Source of the DNA: Zanthoxylum bungeanum
Taxonomy: Eukaryota > Streptophyta > Magnoliopsida > Sapindales > Rutaceae
Assembly (NCBI GenBank): GCA_019454045.1
Contig: SKCR01023424.1
Location: 1-64,000, forward strand
Direction of reading: 5' to 3'
DNA length: 64,000 bases
Numbering within the stretch: the stretch's first letter is position 1; the number at the start of each line of letters is the position of its first letter. The translations under genes were made by a program, and so were the position numbers. Shown one piece after another: positions 50,101 to 59,611 of the stretch. Under the pieces are notes generated by a model. It made no database searches and had not been told where the DNA came from. It was given only the letters and a program-made list of their open reading frames with translations.

Positions 50101-53100
50101 CCTTCCTTACCATTGACCTCTGTACTTTATGTACCTGGTTGTCCTTTTAATCTTATTTCCGTTAGTAAACTTACTCATGATCTTAACTGCTCTGTCACTT
50201 TTCTTAATAATTCTGTGGTCGTGCAGGACCAGAGTACGGGACGAATGATTGGTACAGGACGTGAGTCACAAGGCCTCTATCACCTTTCAAAGTCACTACC
50301 TTCCGTTGCTTGCACTTCTTCTAATTCTGCCCAAGTCATTCATTGTCGGTTGGGTCACCCCAGTCTGTCCAAGCTCCAGAAGCTAGCTCCGCATCTTTCT
50401 GCTTTATCTTCCTTTAATTGTGAGTCGTGTCAACTTGGTAAACAAACTCGTACTAAGTTTCCCAAGCGTATCAATAATCGGGTTGCGTCCCTATTTGACT
50501 TAGTTCATTCTGATGTTTGGGGTCCCTGTCGTGTCAACTCTGTTTTGGGATTTCGCTATTTTGTTACGTTTATTGATGACCATTCTCGAAACACTTGGCT
50601 CTTCTTACTTAAAGATCGTTCTGAGTTATTTTCGACCTTTAAAGCCTTTTGTGCTGAGATTCAAACTCAATTCGGTGTTCCTATACGCATATTACGCAGT
50701 GATAATGCTCGTGAATATTTTTCTACCCCGTTCAAAAACTTCATGTCCTCCCTCGGTATTCTTCATGAGTCCTCTTGTGCTCACACACCCCAACAAAATG
50801 GTGTCGCTGAACGTAAAAACAGACATCTCATTGACACGGCCCGTACCCTTCTACTCCACAATCATCTGCCCTTTCTGTTTCGTTTCTGGGGGGATGCTGT
50901 TCTCACAGCTTGCTATTTAATTAATCGTATGCCTTCCTCTGTTTTACAAAATCAACTTCCCCACTCCATTCTATTTCCCACTCAACCTCTCCATCATTTA
51001 CCCCTTCGCATATTCGGTTGTGTTTGCTTTGTCCATAACCTGACACCAGGCCGGGATAAATTGGGTGCTAAGTCCATCAAATGTATCTTCTTGGGTTACT
51101 CTCGACTTCAAAAAGGGTATCGTTGTTATTCTCCCATTATTGACCGTTACATCATTTCTGCTGACGTTACCTTCTTTGAGTCATCCTCATTTTTCTCTCC
51201 AGATACACCGCCCATTACACTCCATCCAGAGGTTCTTCCCGTTCCATTCTATAGTCCTCCATCAGAGGTTGTCCCATTACCTCGTCCTCTTCAGGTCTAC
51301 CAACGTCGTCCTCGCCCCCCACCTCTCCAGGCTGACTCACACCCTGCTCCAGCTCCTACCCCTACTGTGGATCTGCCTGCCCTACATGGTCCTATTGCCA
51401 CTAGCAAAGGTATTCGTTCCACTCGCAATCCTCATCCTATATACACATTTATGAGTTATCATCGTTTATCTGCTCCATATTATGCTTTTGTTTCCACCTT
51501 GTCTTCTGTTTCTATTCCTAAAAAGCTCAGTGAGGCATTATCCCACCCCGGGTGGAAGCAGGCAATGATTGATGAAATGGACGCCCTACACTCTAGTGGC
51601 ACATGGGATTTGGTTCCATTACCGTCCGGCAAATCTGTAGTTGGCTGTCGGTGGGTTTATACAGTGAAGGTTGGTCCTAATGGGAACATTGATCGTCTTA
51701 AGGCTCGTCTGGTTGCCAAGGGCTATACACAGATATTGGTCTGGACTATGGTGACACTTTTTCTCCTGTGGCCAAAATTGCCTCTGTCCGATTATTTCTC
51801 TCCATTGCGGCTATGCATCATTGGCCCCTTTATCAGTTAGACATCAAGAATGCCTTTCTCCATGGTGATCTTCAGGAGGAAGTCTATATGGAGCAACCAC
51901 CTGGTTTTGTTGCTCAGGGGGAGTATGATTTGGTATGTCGGCTTCGCCGTTCTCTTTATGGTTTAAAACAGTCTCCTCGTGCTTGGTTTGGGAGGTTCAG
52001 TGCTGTAATTACAGATTTTGGTATGACTCGTAGTGAAGCTGATCACTCTGTTTTCTACCGCCATTCCAATGGCAAATGTATCTACTTAGTAGTTTATGTG
52101 GATGATATCGTCATCACTGGAAGTGATCAAGAGGGTATTCGGGAGCTAAAAACACACCTATTTAATCATTTTCAGACTAAGGATTTGAGACGACTCAAGT
52201 ACTTTCTTGGCATAGAGGTGGCACAATCTAACTCTGGGGTAGCTATTTCCCAGAGGAAGTATGCATTGGATATTCTTCAGGAGACTGGTATGTTAGATTG
52301 CAGACCAGTGGACACACCTATGGATCCCAATATTAAACTCCTACCAAAAGAGGAGGAGCCGTTGGAGAATCCCGAAGAGTATAGGAAGCTAATCGGAGAA
52401 CCACTGGATGATCCTGGACAATACAGGAGATTAGTTGGGAAGCTAAACTACCTTACCATCACACGACCGGATATTTCTTTTGCTGTAAGTGTGGTTAGTC
52501 AGTTTCTACAAACCCCTTGCCAAAGTCATTGGGATGCTGTTATACGCATTCTTAGATATGTTAAAAGAGCACCAGGCCAAGGTCTACTATATGAAGACAA
52601 GGGACATACTCAGGTTATTGGTTATTCTGATGCAGATTGGGCGGGTTCTCCGTCCGATAGACGCTCTACTACAGGTTTTGTGTTTTGATTGGAGGTAATC
52701 TCATATCTTGGAAGAGTAAGAAGCAAGTTGTTGTTGCCAGGTCTAGTGCAGAGGCAGAATATAGAGCTATGGCCTTAGCAACATGTGAGCTGATATGGTT
52801 GAAACAGTTACTGCAAGAATTAAAGTTTGGAGGAGGAGCACAAATGAAACTAATCTGTGACAACCAGGCAGCATTACATATCGCATCCAATCCTGTGTTT
52901 CACGAGAGGACCAAACATATAGAAGTGGATTGTCACTTTATCAGAGAGAAAATTTTGTCAGGATATATTGCTACTAGCTTTGTCAACTCAGACGGTCAAT
53001 TAGCAGATGTCCTTACTAAGTCTCTTCGCGGTCCTCGTATTGATTTCATCTGTAACAAGCTTGGTGCATATAACATGTATGCTCCAGCTTGAGGGGGAGT

Positions 53101-56100
53101 GTTGGAATTAGTTAGGTGTTGGAATTAGTTATGTAGTGTGTAGTTGGTAGTTGAGGTGTTTTGTATTTAATATGGTAGTTAATATGGTAGTTGTGTATTT
53201 AATATGGTAGTTGTATAATGCCTATATAAAGGCCTCTCATTGTAAGTTCTAAATTAAGCAAATGTTTATAGACATTTTCTTCACAAATTCTCACAGGTAT
53301 ACACTCTCCTAGGTTGTGTGTGGTATGTTGCATACTTCATAGGATACCTGATACTCAAATTTTGGGGGTTGCATTAATGACTCAAGTGTGTCTTTTCTTC
53401 TCTCTCTCTCACTCTTTTATTTTCTCCTTTGCTGCATTTTTAGAAGCCTTCTTCAATTAGTTTTTAAGTGGCTTCTGACAAATTTATTTATCGGGTTTTT
53501 TCCCTTACATCTTTTTGGTTCCAATGATTGCCTAGGGAATAAATGGCTTGAATTGGCAGTGGCCTTGAATGAATTGGTTTATTTGCTGCATTTTTAGATT
53601 TTGTTATGTCTGTGGGACTATAACCTAATGTTACTCCTTCCAAAGAAAAATTGTTTTGACTTGTGCACATATTCTCTGTATTCTCAGAATTTTAGAGCGG
53701 CGGAGTCATTTGTTATCCCAAATTGAAGAGGTTCGTCGTACTCGAGCTGTGCAAAGGGCTGCTCGTAGGAGACACGGCGGATCAGATGGCCGTGGTTTAG
53801 CAACTGTGGCTGTTGTAGGGTACACAAATGCTGTAGGTGGTCAAAATCAGTTAAACTAATTTTTGTCAGTTCTAAAAAAGTTAGGTTAACATGATGCTTA
53901 TAATCTCTCTTCCACTTTGGACAGGGAAAATCGACATTAGTTAGTGCTCTCTCTGATAGTGATCTATACAGTGATGCACGGTATTTATGCACCTCTGAGC
54001 ATTTGGTTATTTATATATAGATTATTTTTCGTGGTTAATTTCTTAGTTAAGTTTGAATTTAAAATGACTTGTTTTTGTCTAAATGGTGTCATGGGCTTGC
54101 TATTTGTGCAGATTGTTTGCTACACTGGATCCTAGATTAAGGAGTGTCATTCTCCCTTCAGGGTATCTTGATTGTTAATGAATCGATTTTGCTTGTCGTA
54201 TTCAGAAACAGTAAGATGAAAATAAAAATCACTGCTTATCTGACTTCATCTTGTGTATGATATTCAGGAGAAAAGTGCTTTTTAGCGATACAGTGGGATT
54301 TATATCAGATTTGCCCTTACAGGTGAAAAGCATGAGCAACTACTATGTATACTTATTAATATTTGCGCAGTTCTTTATTATTTACAGAATTAATTTTTGT
54401 AGTTGGTTGATGCATTTCATGCAACCTTGGAAGAAGTGGTGGAAGCCGACCTCCTTGTGGTATGAATATAATATCTACCCTCTCTTTTATTTACAATCAT
54501 AATCAGTCATAATTTATTTTTGAATGATACATACATGCATCGTTAAAGAATTTACAAAATATAGGAATCATTACATACGAAATATAGGAATATAACTCAA
54601 ACCAGAATGGGTCACTGGTGGGAGGTTCGGTGGTTATCTTTGTGGATCGATAACTGAATGAGGAAAAAAAATTAACAAGAGGAGAGTTTCAAGAACGAGA
54701 ATCATATATTTTCTTATTTGGGTTTAGGGGGTCCTTAGGGGCCCGTCTAGATGGTAATTGAATAAAAAGGGGATTACTTGGTAGAAGTAGGCTCGGCTGC
54801 TGTTCCGGAAACCGGAATTGAAACCGAACTACAAAATTGTTGTTCCAGAAGCGGAACTGCAATTAATAAAAAAAAAAAAAATTAAATTAAATATAAATTT
54901 GATTTGATTTGATTTTAATTTGAGAAAAAATAAATTAAAAGGGCTTGGATTTAATTTTTTTTTTTTTTAAATAAGTTGCCTACATATCTTCTGGGGTCTG
55001 GAGGAATCAAAGCCCATGTCCTTTTGTTGAATTTGAATAACCCATTTACCTTAATTATCGTTGTCATTCCTGGATGTTCCGGTCATCGTTCTTTCTGTTG
55101 TTATTAAATCACATAAATCTTCAATTCATTGTTGTTGTATCTCTTGTTGTCGTAATTCTGCTCTTGTCCAAGCAGACTTGAGCTTCTAATGAATTAGGGT
55201 TTATGGTAGACCACGTCTCATCTAATATACTACTTAATGCACTAAAAGCTTGTTCAACTACAACCGCTGAAACTGGAGTTGCTAAAAGTTTTTTAGCGAT
55301 TAATGCAAGAGTTGGAAATGTATTTGGGTGTCTACTCCATCAATCAAGGACCAGAAATTGTTTACCTGTGAAACTTTCACCAAACTCGAAAATTATTGTC
55401 AGTGGATCCTATAGGTTTATCACTTTATCTGCCTTTGCATTAATATGCGATCACCTTTACTAATATTAACTGGCTTAGTCTGAATTTGACTAGAAGATTG
55501 GCTAATTGATCGATCATGAGTATTATACTCATTATAGAAATTCATTATTAAATTTCTTACTTCACTAATTACTATAGAAATATCAACATAATCAGAATCT
55601 TTATGGTTAAAATCTATACATTTATAATAACTAATCAAATAATCGTTTAAACTATCTATTTTACACATAAGATCAAAAACAAGTGCAATAAGATAAATAG
55701 ATGAAATTTTTTTGTAATAGTTACACCATTTTCGTTTCATGGCAGCAATGGCTACGTTCAAAACAAAATCTATTTTACACCTATGATAAAAAAAACAAGT
55801 GCAACAAGATAAATAGATGAATTTTTTTGTAATAGTTACACCATTTACGTTTCATGGCAGCAATGACAACGTAGAGTTACTTGGTGCACATTATTGGAAA
55901 TAAATGTGCAGAGTAAATCTCTATACTTATACGACTCGTTTAATAATTCATAAGTTGAATTCCAACAAGTGGGAATATCTCTAGGAATTTTTTTTGCTCT
56001 TTTATTGTTCATTCGGAAAAAGTTTCTCCATTCTTTCATTATTTGGGGATGTGACCATAAAAATGAAATTGTTGTTTTATTGGGAGTAATAAAATCATTA

Positions 56101-57174
56101 AGAGTTCTTAAATCATCTTAAATACAGAAATTTAACACATATCACTGACCCTTTTTTATTTATTTTTTATTTTTTTTGCGATTCCGGTTTCAGGCGGTTC
56201 CGGTTCGGAACCGAACCGAACCGCGACCGGGACTAGGTAGAAAGGACCAATGGTTTCGATTTGTATGATTGTACCAAAAATTATGAATTTCTCACTGATC
56301 AAAACACCTGATGAAATTTCTCTTTCCATGTAGCATGTATTAGACTGCACTGCCCCTAATCTTGAAGAGCATCGGTCAACAGTTTTGCAAGTTCTTCAGC
56401 AAGTAGGAGTTTCAGAGGAGAAGTTTCAGAATATGATTGAAGTCTGGAATAAGGTAATTAAATTAAAAGAAAGTAAATGAATTAGAGGAAACTAACAGTC
56501 AGAATGTTATATTTAGGATTATGAAAGTAAATGAATTAAAAGTAACTAGCCATCAAAATGTTGTATTTATGATTTGGAAAGTAAATTAATAAAAAGTAAC
56601 TAACCATTAAATTGTTATATTTATGATTTTGCGAATTTCTCAGATTGATTATCTTGATGACGAATCGGGTGATATTGAATATATTGACGGTGATGATATA
56701 AGTAGCTTCTCAGGAGCAGAAGACGAAGATGTGACATCTATGCAGGTAGATGGAGAATCTGTTGATAATTATGGTAGTGGTGATGCGGACAACAATGATG
56801 GCATTGTGTCTGAGGATCATGGAGAGACCATAGATGAAAACCAAGGTGCCTACTCTGATGGCTGGTTGCTGTCGGGAGACGAGCAAGACAATGTGGAAGA
56901 GTTCTGGAAGGCCGCAGAGGACCAGCAACCTGAGTCTACTAAAGATGCCTGTGTGATGGAAAAAGATTCTCAATCTCAAGACCAACATGCTCCGGATGTC
57001 AAAATATCTGCCATAACGGGAGTTGGCTTGCAAGAGCTTCTGGAAATTATTGACGAAAGGCTCAAGACGCTGAACGATAAGCAGAAGTCTCCAAATGTGG
57101 TTGAAAGGGATTTTTTTAATCAGAAATGGAGGCCGCCTCGTACAGAGGACAGTAGCGTGGCTGTTCAACAGTAG
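44195..57174 (+). CDS. HFLX: HflX-type GTPase, nuclear-encoded organellar (At3g49725-like)
   Basis: GTP-binding protein of the HflX family; bacterial relatives bind and split ribosomes, and plant versions are predicted to act in organelles. Exons: 44195-44579, 46135-46199, 46317-46379, 46492-46581, 46689-46801, 47356-47424, 53688-53832, 53925-53980, 54112-54162, 54268-54322, 54403-54459, 56334-56453, 56644-57174; about 599 aa, frame intact. The N-terminus ([19 protein letters not shown]) is presequence-like. HflX glycine-rich signature [21 protein letters not shown]1 VGYTNA|GKST (~305-314, split by an intron); G2 region [11 protein letters not shown]3 DTVGF; G4 NK|ID (~422-425, also split). 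An acidic, low-complexity insertion ([17 protein letters not shown] onward) separates G4 from the C-terminal [13 protein letters not shown] (G5). Introns 2 and 3 use GC donors. Intron 6 holds Copia-3; intron 11 holds a hAT relic. Confidence 0.92.
44790..45715. repeat. Unclassified repeat-like sequence in HflX intron 1
   Basis: A ~930-bp AT-rich block with partly inverted ends (TTATTTACCCTCATCTA on the left; TGTATTTACCCACATGTA when the right end is read inverted). It contains two similar sub-blocks (about 45060-45125 and 45135-45195, both with TGTCAAAT/TGACAAAA, ATATAAAACCA and GGCGGT/GACGGT). It looks like a non-autonomous element, but target duplication and class are unclear. Confidence 0.3.
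46200..46316 (+). other. Candidate GC-AG intron 2 of HflX gene
   Basis: The donor AAG|GCAAGG fits the strong GC-donor consensus; the acceptor is TAATAG|GG. Only this junction joins ...NAAESK to GEVDAIFV in frame. Confidence 0.7.
46380..46491 (+). other. Candidate GC-AG intron 3 of HflX gene
   Basis: Donor GAG|GCAAGT, acceptor ATGACAG|CG, joining QQRNLE to RAWGKTV in frame. It is the second GC donor in a row, separated by a 63-nt exon. Confidence 0.7.
48388..48583 (+). repeat. Copia-3 5' LTR
   Basis: 196 bp with internal GTATTTAATATGGTAGTT iterations and a TATATAAAGG box at 48511-48520. Confidence 0.95.
48584..48592 (+). promoter_or_regulatory. Copia-3 primer-binding site
   Basis: TGGTATCAG, matching the start of the initiator-Met tRNA primer site, with no spacer from the LTR. 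The match stops after nine bases. Confidence 0.8.
48922..53092 (+). pseudogene. Copia-3 gag-pol with two single-base frame breaks
   Basis: Likely start ATG 48922 ([17 protein letters not shown]). An open frame to about 51735 covers gag, zinc knuckle [14 protein letters not shown] (49684-49725), protease [13 protein letters not shown], integrase ([56 protein letters not shown]) and the start of RT. After a one-base shift near 51735, RT continues ([18 protein letters not shown], catalytic [11 protein letters not shown]) to 52678. There a second one-base shift, in a T-run, precedes the RNase H end ([11 protein letters not shown], stop TGA 53090-53092). Either recent mutations or consensus errors. 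Confidence 0.9.
53100..53295 (+). repeat. Copia-3 3' LTR
   Basis: 196 bp, one mismatch to the 5' LTR, followed by the GGTAT duplication. Confidence 0.95.
54740..56245 (-). mobile_element. hAT transposon relic in HflX intron 11
   Basis: Minus-strand reading gives hAT transposase pieces: [20 protein letters not shown] (55845-56039) and [20 protein letters not shown]...FDLMCK (55420-55761), the segments around the conserved RNase H-like fold. Outer parts carry GGTTCCGGTTCGGAACCG-type sequence (56190-56215) and CCGGAATTGAAACCGAAC on the left (about 54812-54829). Frame is broken and partly duplicated. Exact ends and 8-bp duplication not resolved. Confidence 0.7.
55655..55874. repeat. Tandem duplication inside hAT relic
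   Basis: Two ~105-bp diverged direct copies (about 55655-55758 and 55769-55874), both running from TCTATTTTACAC through GTAATAGTTACACCATTT to TTTCATGGCAGCAATG. Confidence 0.8.
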
Positions 57175-57820
57175 GATGTGTTATCGATTGCGATTCACTG
57201 ACTCTTGGCATGAAACAACAGCTCATAAGTGATTCCCTCTTCCAGCACACATACTTTTGTTGTGGGAAAGCATCTGGCGTAGAAGGACAAGAATTTGTAC
57301 CAGAATCATTTTATACAAATGGGAAAATTGTTGAAATAAGCCTGTTTAGTTCATCTTTACTCTTGAGTGTCTGGATGATGCTGGCCGTACTTGGGCTGGC
57401 AGTGTTTAGAATTTAGATGTTTTTTGCAGTAATGCAAATTAACTGGATTTTCGGAATCTGTTTTGTAATTTTGTTTAGACTTTGATCTAATTATATGTTT
57501 GTATCTATGAAACATTAGAATATACAGGAATTACATGTAAAAAAAAAAATTGAAACTAAATGGATTTTCTTGTCAGCGAAATCTTATTTTTCTCAAGAAA
57601 GGAAAAAAAAAAACTACTTTGAATTTGATGTAAAACAGAAAATTATATTTAGTAACACAAATATTTCGCTACCATATTAAGTAAAAACTTTTTTGTTTTT
57701 TTTTTTTGAAAATTATTAAGTAAAAACTTTTAAAATATGTTGTTTACTATAGTAGTATTTTTATATGATAACTTATGGCTAACAATTTTTTAGTCAACTT
57801 ACGTGTTTTTACCTGTTTGT
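57175..57820. other. HflX 3' UTR and intergenic DNA
   Basis: Downstream of the HflX stop. AT-rich, with A- and T-runs. At 57676-57692 and 57715-57731 an exact 17-bp direct duplication (ATTAAGTAAAAACTTTT) flanks a 22-bp T-rich insert. No gene supported. Confidence 0.55.
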
Positions 57821-58003
57821 TGAGAAAATCTTTGGTGCAACAGTGATACCACGTCATTCATGCAACAAGCTAATCATCATTTGCCACGCGTGCTAAAAAG
57901 TCAAAAAACAATTAAAAAATAGGAAGAAAATTAAACATGTTATTTTTTAATTGGTTGGTGGTACCACGTCATCCATACCACTGTTGCACCAAAGATTTAC
58001 TCA
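57821..58003. mobile_element. MITE B (AATCTTTGGTGCAACAGTG ends)
   Basis: 183 bp with terminal inverted repeats: TGAGAAAATCTTTGGTGCAA on the left, and TGAGTAAATCTTTGGTGCAA when the right end is read inverted, both continuing CAGTG and then a near-palindromic ACCACGTCAT region. No coding sequence; target duplication unclear. Confidence 0.8.
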
Positions 58004-58740
58004 TGTTTGGGGACATGATTTGAGTTATATTTTTATGTCCAGCTTTAAAAACAGAATGAGATAAAATAATGTCCCAAAATTTTTAGTAGGACAGATTTTA
58101 ACGTAACGATGTGAGACAAAAAGTGGGAAGATATTTTAACAAGTTGAGATTAGTATAATTTTTTTCCCCGAAAAATATTATGAGATGGGACCGGGGTCAT
58201 TTTTTGTCCATGTTCGACTCGTCTCATCTCATCTCATTGACATCCCAAGTATGGGGGAGACACAAATCTCCAAATATGAGTGGGTAAATATCTCGCTCTA
58301 AACATAAGAGTATAGGTCTTGTACATACCTACGTACGTGTTATATATATATATTTTTTTTTCTATTTCATTTGTATTTTTTTTTTTAAATTTTTACCATT
58401 TTTAGTAAATTGTGGGGTTGAAGTGGGGTTGTGCCTATGTATATATCATTTTTCTAACTTTAAAAGTACGTCTGTTACTCTGTTGCAATGTATTAAAAAC
58501 ATAAATTTTATATCCCCTATTTTTTTAAGGAAATTTTATATTCCATATTTGGTGAGGATATCAAATTTTAAATAACCCTTACTTTTTTCAGTTTAATTTA
58601 TTGAAGAATATATTGACAGCGGAAATAAAATAAAATACCTTATAAAATATATTAAGAAATCTCTTTTTTTTTTTCCAGTAATAACATATGTACCGAAAAA
58701 ATAATATTCAATTAAATAACTTAATTTATATCATAAAAAA
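58004..58740. other. Intergenic AT-rich DNA
   Basis: No gene, RNA or transposon end recognised. Confidence 0.5.
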
Positions 58741-58905
58741 TGATACACTCACACACATTTTTACTTAAAGTTTTATAAACTCTCTCATTGTAGCTACATT
58801 GATCTACAGTAAGCTACATTGATCTACAGTAAATCACTGTAGATCACTGTAGCTACAGTGAGAGAATTAGTAAAACTTTAAGTAAAAGTGTATGTGAGTG
58901 TATCA
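58741..58905. mobile_element. MITE A copy 2
   Basis: 165 bp, the same inverted-repeat structure as 40481-40644: TGATACACTCACACACATTT and ...TATGTGAGTGTATCA, with GCTACAGTGATCTACAGT-like inner repeats. It lies between the HflX and CGR2-like genes. Confidence 0.85.
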
Positions 58906-58920
58906 TTACTCTTTCTATCA

Positions 58921-58927
58921 TATATAT

Positions 58928-58973
<46 letters not shown>
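58921..58973. repeat. (AT)n microsatellite
   Basis: About 53 bases of almost pure AT dinucleotide repeat. Confidence 0.9.
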
Positions 58974-58977
<4 letters not shown>

Positions 58978-59611
58978 CAGTTTCAGGTTCGGTCGATCGG
59001 ATTGTACCGTCGTGTGCTTTTTATAATAAAATAATATTACTTAATGAATCAATAAATAAAATAATAATATTTTATTATAAAAAATACGCGACATAACCCC
59101 TCTCCATATATATACACACTCTCATTTTGTATTTAAAGAATATATCTATCATTATTTTTATTTTTTTTCAAAATAAAGGAAGCAATGGAACTACTATATT
59201 GACATCCAAAGGGCATCGTTTCGGTCACTGTCTGACTGCTGGCTACCGACACTCGAGACTCGACACGTGAGAGTTTTTTCTGCCCATACCTCACAAGCAA
59301 GTCAGATTCCAGCAGCAAAACTTTATTATTTTGACGAAATTAAAATAAACGACACTAAAACACGATCTCACATTCTCAGTAGCTCTATATCTATTTAATT
59401 TAACTAATTAATTATTAATTAAACTATTTGATACCTTTTTCTCTGTCAGCAAGCTCTACAAAAGCACCGAACGCCAGATCCAAGATCTATTATTACATTT
59501 ACATTTACATTTACGTACATCAAGTTCCGCTGCCGGCTCACTTCACGATCTAAGCTTATTTTCCATTCGTCTCTTCTTTCAAAATCACTAGACCGGACTA
59601 GCTGATCAGTC

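Larger units (their letters stand above)
48388..53295 (+). mobile_element. Copia-3: young Copia element in HflX intron 6, sense orientation
   Basis: A 4908-bp element with 196-bp LTRs (48388-48583 and 53100-53295) that differ at a single base near the end, and 5-bp target duplications GGTAT (48383-48387 and 53296-53300). The primer site TGGTATCAG (48584-48592) directly abuts the 5' LTR; the purine tract GAGGGGGAG (53091-53099) abuts the 3' LTR. A single gag-pol frame is broken only by two one-base shifts. It is the youngest of the three Copia elements and sits inside a transcribed gene in the same direction. Confidence 0.96.

Noticed and set aside
44195..57174. HflX as possible recent bacterial transfer
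   Set aside because: Twelve spliceosomal introns, presequence-like N-terminus and matching plant orthologue rule out a recent transfer.
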